The translations under genes were made by a program, and so were the position numbers. The notes under the pieces were generated by a model. The model saw nothing but the letters and a program-made list of their open reading frames with translations. It searched no databases and had not been told where the DNA came from. Positions 25,322-35,684 of a DNA stretch of 64,000 bases are shown one piece after another; the first letter of the stretch is position 1; each line of letters begins with the position of its first letter. The stretch is from Anaeramoeba flamelloides (lineage: Eukaryota; Metamonada; Anaeramoebidae): positions 11,285,001-11,349,000 of the forward strand of contig JANTQA010000008.1 in NCBI GenBank assembly GCA_027625915.1. The letters run 5' to 3'.

Positions 25322-27759
25322 GTAAAAAATTTGTTTTTTTTCATTTTTTTTTTTTTGTTTAAAAATTATCATTTAATAGTTAAATATTAATGAATTAAAC
25401 CCAAGAAGGATGAATTTTAAATAAAAATAGCCCTTACTTCATTTATTTCATTTTATTAATTGCACAATTAATAATATAAATGGATAATCAAGCAATTGTA
25501 CATTTCATTTATTGTTATTGATCATTTAGTATAAAACGTTAATTGTCATTGTTTTTGAACAGTTCAATAAAGATATTTTGATAAAATATTGATAAAAAAA
25601 ATATTTTTTTCAAGTCTGTTAAGAAAATAAATTGAATAAATATCCAAAAAATAATCAAGATTTTTTCATGCATTTTTGATATATTTTTATTCTAAAAACA
25701 TTTAATTGGATTCTTTGTCATGCTTTTAAAAAAAAAAAACAATTTAAAATTTTACTTTATCCTTCGGTAAATCATAAATACATCAATTCTTTTTTAATTT
25801 AGATCTTTTTTTCAGATTGGCCTTTTGAATAATTTTCACAGAAATAGGCAAATGGAGAGAAATGAAAAAAGTAAAAAAAAAAAATTGAAAAATCGTATTA
25901 TTGCAAATAAATAATAGGTATCTCATTTCTCTTCTTATTTACATTTTTTGTTTTAATAGAACTCATCTTATTTTGATAAGTAGGAGATATAATTTTTTTT
26001 TTTCCTTTTCTTTTTTTTTTTCTAAAGTCAATTTAAAAAAAAAATGTTTGAAAACTCCAAATTAACTCTAAGAAAATTGTGGCTATATATTTTTTTTTAG
26101 AAAATTAATATCTTTACTATTAAAAAATCTTATGGCCAACAATTTTAATTTTCCACAGAAATTGAGAAACCTTGCACGAGGAGTTTCAATGAAAGGGGAG
26201 CACAAATATTTTTAACATTTTTTTTTTTTTGAAAATCAAGATTTGTTCAGGTATTTATTTTGTGATTAACAACTCTAATTCAAAGTTTAGTATTTCTCTT
26301 ATCTATAAACAGTCGTAAGTCGTTTGATTTATTCTTAAAAAAAAAAGTGACTTTTTCATTTTTGGCTGGGGATCTTTTAGTGAAATGGAGTTTAAATGTT
26401 TTTTTTTATTGTTTTTCTTGATCCAATTTTTAATTATTTTGGAATTCATTTTTACATTGTTATGTAAATATCGTATACTAGGATATATCTCACTTTCCGT
26501 ATTTATTAAATGATTCCGTTATTTAGTGAAAGAAATGATTTGAATAATTCAATTTCGAACAAATTGTGGTAATCAAAATTGGTAAAATGTGCCTAACCCC
26601 TTAAAAGCTTAATATTTGAAAATTTTTGTTTTAAGCTTTTTTTAGTTATTTTTTTTTTTTTTTTTTTTATTGTTTATTTATGAGAGAAAAAAGGAAGTTA
26701 TTCGCTCCTTAAAAATAAAACAATCAAACAAGGACTACGTTTGCAATTTACCAAATTGTCTTAAGACCTTTTGTTTCAATTCCATTGAATATGTGAAAGA
26801 ATGATCTGGGAAATATTTTCCAATTTGGATCAAAAAATCCTAACATGTGAATTTTTAATAAAAAATTCACAAGAAATTTTTCGAAAGATAAAAATCGAGC
26901 ATCCTTATTAAGGAAGGTTAAAATGAAAAAGAGTAATAATCACGATTTTCTAGCATAAAAAATGACGATCATTTCAAACAGCCTTAATAAACAGCCCTAA
27001 CTTTCAAAGATCACATTGTCTATGATTTTTGGCCATTGGGGTTACTTGAATTGTTCCAGTCATTCCACAAACCATAACAATTCTTACAAAGGAATTGTGA
27101 TCTGTGTTTCTTTTTTTTTTTTGTTTGTTTTTTTTCTTGAATTGAGTTTCCCTCCATCTAGCTGAGGAGGGTAACGAACAGAATTGAGTTTTGAGCAAAC
27201 CTGCTCATTCCAAACACAAAATACATTTTTTTTTTCTTCTTTGAAATTGTTTTTTGATTTGGATCTTTTCTCTCAAAGCCCAATTGGCATTTTCAAGAAA
27301 AATTCGGTTGGGGTGTTGTGGGAAAGGTTTTGTGTATTTTCACCATTCAATGATCTAAATGAAAATTAAATTTGCAAAAATTAATCAATTTTTGTTTTTA
27401 AAAAAAAATTTTTTTGTTCAAAGAGAAAAAATAATCTTTCTTTTTTGAGAAATGAGGATTTTGGTGAATTTCAGACAATATCAAATATTTTCTAAAGCTT
27501 TTATCAAATTCAAGTCTAACCTGTAAATAACAAAGAATAATTCCAAATTTTTACCATTTCCTGCCATTTGGTTTTATATGTCAAGCTCATACTCCCTAAA
27601 TCAATAAATGGGAACAAAAAAATAGAGATGAAAATTCTTAACAAAGCCTCGAGGTTTTACATCTTTCATATAGAAAGAAATTTTCTCAAAAAGTTGTTTT
27701 TTTTCCAACCTTCTTTGTCATTTTTTGATATCACAGAAACGAGTCCAGGCAATTTTAGG

Positions 27760-28804
27760 AAAAAAATGTTACATTTTTTTTTTTATTTATTATTATTGAA
27801 GAAGTGTAAATTACACTATAGTTGCCCTTAGACTTAAATTCCCTTTCAGAAATTTAAGCGTGGGATCATAGATTTCACGATTATTAATTAATGAAAATAA
27901 TTTCAAACGATCACAGTTTAAAATCAATTCATTAAGATTTATTTGTTTCAATTTATTGTGAAAAATTAATCTATCTTTTTCATAGAAAGGACATATCCAT
28001 AAAAAGTGATCAATATTTTCTATAATTTCCCTTTGTTTATATTTTAAACATAAAGGACAAAATTTATTTGGATTTTTATTAATTACATAGTAATATCTAT
28101 TTAAACAGTTAGCGAATGTTCTGAATTTTAGAATTGTTGAGCTTGAGGGATAACTTAAATGTTTTTGAGTTTTAAATAAATAATTTTGATTTTTTATTAT
28201 TTTGAAATATTTTTGTGGAGTGTCTAGGTTTTCCAGAATTCAAAAGAATAGAGAAAAATCTTTGATTTTACTCAATTCTTTTAAATTTTGGAAAACCTAA
28301 CGACACTTCCAACTTGTTGAATTCAACAACTCGTTATATGTGTATTTGTATATTTCTTTTTTTAGTTCAATAATATCTTTTGAATTCCAATTAATTTTAT
28401 TATTTATTCTTTGATTAAACTTTATTAATTTTTCTAAATTAGGAAGAGATAAATTTCCTAATTTCTTTTTGAATTTCTTTTTATTGATAGAAATTATCAT
28501 ATTTTCTATTTTAAATTCTGTTTTGTAAATAAGAATTGGTGTATTTCTGTTTATTTTACATATTTCAGTAATACATGAATTAATCCAAGAATTTAAATAA
28601 TTTAAAGTTTTTATTTCATAATTATATATTTCTTATCCATATGTCAATTGGCTTATGATAAAAGATTTAAATAATCTAATATTTAAACTATTGTTAAGCG
28701 AGTTGTTATTGAATAACTGTTTACAGTTGTTATATGTTTCTTTCGCCTTTTTTAAATTATAAACTATATGCGAAATTTTATCTAAAAAAATGTTACATTT
28801 TTTT
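27760..28804 (-). mobile_element. 5'-truncated LINE (non-LTR retrotransposon) with 21-bp target-site duplication
   Basis: Flanks are perfect direct repeats (seven A, TGTTACA, seven T) at 27760-27780 and 28784-28804. On the minus strand the body carries reverse-transcriptase tail sequence: LFKSFIISQLTYG (thumb-type motif), then NLSLPNLEKLIKFNQRINNK. After an inserted palindrome come LKFRTFANCLNRYYYV, NKFCPLC and DHFLWICPFYEKDR, the C-x2-C...H...C zinc motif typical of LINE C-termini. The 3' end has an AAT/A-rich tail. A stop codon follows LTYG, and the palindrome interrupts the frame, so this copy is dead. The catalytic RT core is absent (5' truncation). Confidence 0.85.
28219..28308. mobile_element. 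small palindromic element (H1) inserted in the LINE
   Basis: About 90 bp with outer ends GTGTCTAGGTTTTCCAGAAT and, in reverse, GTGTCGTTAGGTTTTCCAAA, and a short A/T loop near AATCTTTGATTTTAC. It interrupts the LINE protein-coding region: LINE-type peptide continues on both sides. No internal frame and no clear target duplication. Confidence 0.8.
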
Positions 28805-29459
28805 CCCTCTTAGATCTCTGAAGAAAAATTTATGAGAATTACCAACCCCTAAATACTGATTATAACATAAAATATTTTAAATTTCAATTGTAAGTGTAGT
28901 CGTTAATAACTCAGAAATTTTTTGAATTTATACCATTTCAAATTTTTAAAATTATGGTTTTCAAAAATATTTTTAAGAAGTTTTTCAATAAAAAAATTAA
29001 AATTGTTTTTCAAATGTTATTAATCAAAAATTTTTTTTTAATAATTTTCTCTATTTCATTATTTTTTTAAAAAATAAAATATTTAAAATTAAAAGTAAAA
29101 TGTGAATTTTAAAGATTACTCTTTTTGTGAATGATTTTTCTTGGATTTTTCTTTTTATTTAAAAATAATTCACAAAATACTAGTGATTTGATCACGAAAT
29201 GATAGTTAATTTTAGTTTTTCTCTATTTGTTCAAGTCTGAATTATAATACAAATTTGTATATTAACCCTGGTATTTTACGCTATTGAATGTCTCTTCTGT
29301 ATATTTTAAATTTGGATTCATTTCATTTTTTTTTAGTATATAAATAGATCTTTTTTTTTTTTTTGATTTATTTACTAAATTCATAATATAAATGCTTTTT
29401 GAGTTATAATCTTGCCTAAATTATAGCTAGGATAAAAAATTTTAAATACAATTTTGAAG

Positions 29460-29650
29460 TGCTGTCAAGTGCTGTAGAGTGCCATAGAGAGCCTAGGTTT
29501 TCCAGGATTTAAAAGAATGGAGAAAAATCAAAGATTTTACTCAATTCTTTTGAATTCCGAAAAAGATAACTGCATTTTTTTTTAATTTTTGAAATGAAAC
29601 GAAAATTAAATAAATTTCCAGTTTATTTCTCAAATTAAAAAAAAAATAAC
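29460..29650. repeat. modular palindrome cluster 3 (leader + H1 + H2)
   Basis: The leader GTGCTGTCAAGTGCTGTAGA and a GTGCC repeat are followed by H1 (29492-29568, TTTTCCAGGATTTAAAAGAA ... TTCTTTTGAATTCCGAAAAA) and H2 (about 29572-29650, arms around GAAATGAAACGAAAATT and TTTATTTCTCAAATT). It has the same modules as 2480-2665 but in the opposite order. Confidence 0.75.
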
Positions 29651-29997
29651 GGTAAACAGGGGGTAATTTTATTGAATCACCTCTCTTCAATAATAATAAA
29701 ATAAAATAAAAATGCTTTTTATAGCAGTAATAATATTGTTAAATATTCGTATTATGGATACAAGTAAATGATGTTAATGAAAAACAACTTTAATAAAATT
29801 TATAAAAAAATAATCATTCTTTCATCTTGAGGAACATAATAGATTTTAAGTATCCTTCGTTGATTTATATATTATTATTAATTTGTATTTTCTAATTTGT
29901 AATATTGATGATTAAATATTTTTTTCTAATTTTCTATTTTTTTCTATTATCATATTTTTTTTTCTTGTTTAATCTAAAAAATAAATAAATAAATTAG

Positions 29998-31251
29998 ACT
30001 CAAAATAATAAAAAAAATGAATTGCTTCAATTTGTGCATGAAATATTTAATAAATCGGTTTCCGAATTATTTTATTTACAAATTCCGTATTTTGAAAATT
30101 ATGAAAATTCATATCTTCCACCAATGTTTACAAAAACAATATCAATTGAAAAAATTAAGCTTTACCAAAAAATTTTGCTTTTAATTGAAAATGATTTTAT
30201 TGGTCATCCAAATTTTAAATATCTTATAATTCAGAAAATTGTTCTTGATGATTTTTCAGAAATGAATACGGAATTTTGTATGAAGAATTTAATATTAATT
30301 CTTCGTATTCTTTTTGTTGAAATAACATATTTATCGAAAGGGAAAATGATTCAAAGAAAGAAAAAGAAAAATAATAAAAAATCTAAAAAAAAAAAAGATC
30401 AAGATATGGGAAATGAAAAAGAAAAGGAGGGTGGTAATGAAAAGGGAGGGGGGAAGGAAGGGGAAAGGGAAAAGGGAAAAGGAAAAGGAAAAGGAGAGGA
30501 GAGGGTGGATAAGGAAAGGGAAAAGGAAAGGGAAAAGGAAAAGGACATTCCAAATGAAAATAAAAGTAAAAATCTGGATGAATTATTTTTAATTATATTT
30601 CCAACAATTTCACAAATTTTAAAATTAAAACAAATTATTGAGCAAATGGCGATAAGAAATTTGCAATCATTTTTTTTAAAGGTAAAGGACAAGACCAAAA
30701 ATCAACAAATATTAATTTATAATATCAAAATAAAAAAAGCTTTAGTAGAATTCCAAAATTATGTAAAATTACATAAAACAAAATATCCAAAATCAATTTG
30801 TGAATATAACTTCTCAGAAGGTTTGGAATCCCAAATAAGAAAAATCAATCAAAGATTAGCACAATTTCGTATTGATCAGCAACGTGAATTATACGTGGAA
30901 AAAATGTCAATATCAGAATTATATCTTGAAAAGGATGCCTTAAAATTCGAAATATATCAATTAAAAAATGCTTTCCATGATTATTATAACGAAAAAATGA
31001 GTTCTCATGAAAAAAAAATAATAAAACCTCTTTTAAATTATTATTTTGAAATTACTGCAGAAATTAAAATCAAAAAATTGCAATTTAATTTTAAACAAAT
31101 TAATATTGATTTTTTTAATCAATTTATCAATTCTTTATTTGAGCAAAAGCCTTACCAACGTAGGTTTGATTTTGAAATTAATTTGTTATTATATCAAAGA
31201 ATACAAGCTAAAAAACTTTTTTTAAAAACTTTCCATAAATTATTTTTTTAA
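29998..31251 (+). CDS. C-terminal exon of an unassigned protein with a FAM13-like coiled-coil module
   Basis: The frame opens right after an AATTAG acceptor and reads TQNNKKNELLQFVHEIFNKS; there is no in-frame ATG near its start, so it is a downstream exon. Residues about 1-110 are helical and unrecognised. Residues 110-185 are a Lys/Glu/Gly-rich spacer. Residues about 310-375 (ELYLEKDALKFEIYQLKNAF, then KIIKPLLNYYFEITAEIK) resemble the C-terminal module of FAM13-type RhoGAP proteins. Since a RhoGAP domain lies upstream on the same strand, both may form one gene. However, RhoGAP exon d ends in phase 2 and this exon starts in phase 0, so an intermediate exon would be needed. TAA stop at 31249-31251. 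Confidence 0.6.
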   Translation, partial: TQNNKKNELLQFVHEIFNKSVSELFYLQIPYFENYENSYLPPMFTKTISIEKIKLYQKILLLIENDFIGHPNFKYLIIQKIVLDDFSEMNTEFCMKNLILILRILFVEITYLSKGKMIQRKKKKNNKKSKKKKDQDMGNEKEKEGGNEKGGGKEGEREKGKGKGKGEERVDKEREKEREKEKDIPNENKSKNLDELFLIIFPTISQILKLKQIIEQMAIRNLQSFFLKVKDKTKNQQILIYNIKIKKALVEFQNYVKLHKTKYPKSICEYNFSEGLESQIRKINQRLAQFRIDQQRELYVEKMSISELYLEKDALKFEIYQLKNAFHDYYNEKMSSHEKKIIKPLLNYYFEITAEIKIKKLQFNFKQINIDFFNQFINSLFEQKPYQRRFDFEINLLLYQRIQAKKLFLKTFHKLFF

Positions 31252-31489
31252 AAAAATATTTTACTTGTTCTAGAATGATAAAAGAATTATTGAAAAAAAA
31301 TAAAAAATAATTTCAATTAAATTTTTCCAAAATTTTTATCTTTTTTTTTTTATTTTGAAGGGAGGAAATTAATTTCCTCTTACCACTGTTAGGTTTTTTT
31401 TGATATAAGAAAAAAACCAAAAATTTATATATTTTTGATTTCTTTAATTTTTGATTTATTTATTATATTTAAAAACAAATTGAGGCACT

Positions 31490-31690
31490 TTCGTTAGATT
31501 TTCTAGAATTCAAAAGAATAAAGTAAAATCTTTTATTTTACTCAATTCTTTTTTAATTTTCGATAGTTACCTTTAGGTTTTTTTTTACTTTTTGAAATAA
31601 AAAGAAAATGTCAAAAATTTTCTTTTTATTTTTCGAAAATTAAAAAAAAAAACCTATACACTCTACAACACTCTACAATACTCTAGGTTA
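31490..31690. repeat. modular palindrome cluster 4 (H1 + H2 + inverted leader)
   Basis: H1 at 31491-31571 (GATTTTCTAGAATTCAAAAG ... CAATTCTTTTTTAATTTTCG) is followed by H2 at 31572-31658 (GGTTTTTTTTTACTTTTTG ... AAAATTAAAAAAAAAAACC). The run ACTCTACAACACTCTACAAT at 31667-31690 is the reverse complement of the GTAGAGTG leader seen at 29470, so the block is a rearranged copy of the same modules. An H2-only copy lies at 32670-32762. Confidence 0.7.
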
Positions 31691-31850
31691 TATATATTTT
31701 TTTTGAAATTTAGAAACTCTAGGTACTTGATTGATCTTCCCTAATTTCTATATTTTATTTTTAGAAATTTCAATTAACAATCAGAATTTTCTTTATCATT
31801 CACCAATACTAGAATAAATAATTGTTCTTTATATTGAATAATATCAAAGA

Positions 31851-32443
31851 CAAACACCATTTCAAAAATTGTGACAAACCCTAAAATAATAAATTGAAAA
31901 GAAATATCTTTTAGTATTCAAGAACAACTCATAATTAAATCTGATTTATAATTAACTTTTAAATCATTCTAAACATTATAAAAACTTGATATTTTGAAAA
32001 TTAAAAAAAATAAAATCAAAAACGAAAAAAAAGTGAGTAAAGATTTTTGAAATGAGCATAACAGATTTTTTATTACTGAACTTTCAATGAAAAAAAATTA
32101 ATAATAAGAATTTTTTAGTAATAATTAAATTCATTTTAAAAGACATTAGATAGTTTGAATTTCCTTAGTGATTATTTGTCTCACCAAAGATATTTTTACA
32201 GATGATCTTTTCAAAAAAAAAAAGTATCAAAAAAAAAAACAGTATTAAAAAAAAAAAAAAGAAAAAGAAAAAAAAAAGAAAAAGAAAAATTTGAAAAAGC
32301 AAAACAAAAATTGTAAAAATTAGAAAAAAAATATTCTGATCGGAAAATTTGAAAATGTTTTTTTGGTTAGAATATGGGATATACCCTTAAGAAAATTTCC
32401 ATTAACATTATGAAGTTAGTCAAAATTTTTGAAAAATAGTATA
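31851..32443 (+). mobile_element. TIR element family C, copy 2
   Basis: Left end CAAACACCATTTCAAAAATT then GTGACAAACC. Right end in reverse is ATACTATTTTTCAAAAATTT then TGACTAAC. It is collinear with copy 1 (991-1592) through TTTTAGTATTCAAGAACAA, a CTTTTAAATCATTCTAAA block and CCATTAACATTATGAAG near the right end. No coding frame. Confidence 0.75.
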
Positions 32444-34456
32444 TTATTCTTATTATTTTTAATTTAGATTATATTTCAAATCCAAAATAATCAATTTACT
32501 TCATAAGGTGGGACAGTACAATAAGAAATGGTTGGTATCTTTGTCTAGATCTGGGTTATAGTATTTTTTTTTTTTTTTTTTTTTTACCTAAATAGCTTGA
32601 ATACCTATTTAAATAATTTGAGAGATTTCCTAGTTGTAATATGGAAGTTGAATTCTTCCATTTTAAATATTAGTTGGGGTTTGTTTTTGTTTAATTTTAA
32701 GAAATAAAACAAATAATTCCAAAAATTTCTTTTTATTACTCAAATTAAAAAAAACCTCCATGCAACTGGTCATTTATATTATTATTTTACTTGATCATTT
32801 TTCAGTATTTTTGGCTTTTACTACTAGAAAAATTTGATTATTAAGTTTTCTGAATTTTTTTTTATCTTGTAATAAGTAATATTCCTTGAAATTAATTAAA
32901 ATCGAATTCTATTAATTGTGTAATAATTAAAATTAAAGATTTTTCACGCATAAACAAAACAAAATAGACAACAATTATATAGTTTTGAATAATAATAATT
33001 TTAAATAATTGCAAAATTAAAATAAATAATTGAATTCGCAAGAAGAAGATTATGAAAATTATTTGAAATTTTTTATTAGATTCAAAAGAATAAGAAAAAA
33101 TGGAATTTGCAATTTCTAATTAAAAGTTAAAAAATTAAGAAAAATTCAAAAAAAGATAAAAAATTACAAAAAAAAATATGCTTTTCACTAGACTCACATT
33201 TATTATTTTTATTTAAGTAATTCTCTCCAAAATTGAAATGGTCTTGTAAGTTTCAGTTTTTGTTCGGAAAATAGTGGATCATTTGTTTTTTTTTAATACA
33301 ATTTGTTCAATCTTACAGATGTTGGTGTTACAAATTATTTCCATTAATCAAAAAAACTTAATATTTTGAACTGAAAATTCTAAGATAATATATAAGAGAT
33401 AATATAAAGTGATTAGTGGCAATATGTCTCTATAGTATGTATCTGTTGAAAATAAATAATCTGAAACAAAAGAAAAAGTATCCATAACAAAAAAAAACAA
33501 AATATTTTTTATTGGAGAAAATACTCTTCCTAAAAAACCTCAACAGGTTACTATAAAAAATCAAATATAAATTTATAAGGAAAAACCATGATACATAATA
33601 TATTTTCAAAATTTCTGCATTATACATTTGATTATTGTAAAAAAAAATGAAATTCAAAGTGTTTTTATTTGTTCTTTGATATTTAGAAGATTAATTTAAT
33701 ATTATCTTTTTTTTTTTTTATTAAATAAAAAAAAGGGATGTTCTATAGTATTTCCGAGCCTTTGAAGGGTAAAAAAAATTTTAGTTTTTATTTTGAGTTT
33801 AGTTGTTTTTGTTGTGAATCTTAAAAAATAAAAAACTCGAGATATTTTAAGAATGGTAATAAAATTGAATATCGTATATTAAAAATAAATTATTTTTTTT
33901 CTCAGTTTTCCAATTAGACAAGATTTAATAATTTTGAATTTTTGGTTTAAATATCACTGTGTTTAATGTTTTTGGTTATTTGGTGGAGTTATACTCATTT
34001 GGGTAATTGGATGGGTAAATCTGGGATTTTATCAAGGATATTTTACAGTTCTTCAAAATCGGAAATAAAATAAAATTGGTTATTCTATTTCTGTTCTTCA
34101 AAAGTAAATTTTTAATTTTTTTTGTACAGATTTTTTTCAAGATATCTTGGAGTTTCAGAAGAAATTGTAAAACCTCAAATATTATAGGAAAATTTTAAAA
34201 GTTTTCTTGAAAAATTTAATTCTTAAATAATAAGTTGGATTTATTTCATTTAAATTGAGAATCGAAAAAAAGTAAAATATTAAGACGTTGATTAATAATC
34301 TTGAATTAGTTCCAAATTATTTTTAAAGATTGAAATAGAGATGGTATTGAATGGGCCAAGTTATTGAATTGGATATAAATATTAGGAAATTAAATACTTA
34401 CTTTTTTATTTGTTAGTTATTTCTAGAAACATTAAACAGTTATTAGGTTAAAAATC

Positions 34457-34967
34457 AAGTATTTTTCAAAATTTTAGACGGGTTTTATATTGTTAATGAT
34501 TGTTTTTATTCGGGATTTATACCATATTCTAACCAAAAAATATTTTCAAATTTTTCTTTTTCTTTTTTTTTATTTTTTTTTTTTTGATTCTTTTTTTTTT
34601 TTACAAAAGATCATGATGAATAAAAAAAGAGCTTCGAAAAGACAAATAATAATTAAAAAAATTGAGACTATACAATATCTTTTAAAATGAATTTAATTAT
34701 ATTGGTCAAAAATCTTCTTATTAACTTTTTTCAGTGAAAGTTCAGTGATAAAAATTACATAATGTTCTTTTTAAAAATTATGACTCACTTTTTTTTAGTT
34801 TTTGGTTTTATTCTTTGTAATTGTTGAAATACCAGTTTTTATATGTTTAGAATGATTTTAAAATGAATTGCAAATCATAATTAATTATTAGTTGTTCTTG
34901 AATACTAAAGTATATATTTTTTTCAATTTTTTATTTCAGTTGGGTCATAATTTTTGAAATGGTGTTT
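34457..34967 (-). mobile_element. TIR element family C, copy 3 (reverse orientation)
   Basis: Ends are AAGTATTTTTCAAAATTTTA on the left and GTCATAATTTTTGAAATGGT on the right. Read on the minus strand it matches copies 1 and 2 (TTGAATACTAAAGTATAT is the reverse of their TTTAGTATTCAAGAACAA block). It contains a long interrupted poly-T run near 34557-34600. Confidence 0.7.
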
Positions 34968-35684
34968 AATTTCAAATTCATATCAATATTTAAAAATATT
35001 TTTAAATTCCTCAATTCGTAGTAAAATTATTAAATCGGGTTTTAACTTTTAAAAATTAAAATTTTTGAGTTACATATTTTGAATGATCAGAAAAATAAAA
35101 ATGTATAGCTAAACTTGATAAAGTCTAATTCTTTATAAATTTATAGAATTTTCAATTTGAGTAAAATCATATAAAACTAATTTACTAAAACCTGGAACGT
35201 TAATCGTGGATATCAAAAAGAAAAAATATGTAGGTGACAATATTTAAAATTGTTTAATTGAATTTTAAATAATCAATTTTGTACAATTGAATGTTCTGAA
35301 AATATTAGAATATTTTCTGTATTTATCGCTGTTATTTCAAAGTTCCTTTAATAGAAAAATTCTAGTTTAAAAGGGTTTTATAATAAAAAAAAAAAAAAAA
35401 ATCATTATTATTCTTTAAAATCAAAAAAAAAAAGAGAGAATTTTATTGCAATTTCGTTCAAAGGAAATAAAAATATTTTTTTTTTTTGGATTATTATCCA
35501 CAAAAAAAAAAAATAAATAAATAAAAAATAAAATAATATTAATAAAAAATAGATTATGGGGGGCGGATAAGAAAAAGAATATGAAATGGTATATGAAATT
35601 CAATGGGTGTTATATCATTAAAAAAAGAAAAAGAAAAAAAGCATTTATTGGCTTAATATTTTCAATAAAATGATATCAAATAAA

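Larger units (their letters stand above)
25322..29997. other. 4.7-kb region between RhoGAP exon d and the FAM13-like exon
   Basis: Either intergenic DNA or a second large intron with at least one undetected small exon. It contains a LINE insertion with target-site duplication (27760-28804), a palindrome inserted in that LINE, and a second palindrome pair (29460-29650). A patch near 27004-27200 has higher sequence complexity than its surroundings but gives only short open frames with no recognised family. Confidence 0.5.
31252..35684. other. 4.4-kb gene-free region between convergent genes
   Basis: The plus-strand exon on the left and RPA1 on the right converge here. It holds palindrome cluster 4 (31490-31690), an H2-only palindrome (32670-32762) and two family C elements (31851-32443 and 34457-34967). 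Remaining frames are short, Phe/Lys-rich and not credible. Confidence 0.55.

Noticed and set aside
25317-25325. TGG-TAA as the certain end of the RhoGAP protein
   Set aside because: The same bases form a good splice donor (GTAAAA), so the stop may be intronic; left undecided.
27004-27200. Higher-complexity patch considered as a tRNA or small transposase piece
   Set aside because: No cloverleaf or B-box could be built, and the frames match no family I recognise.
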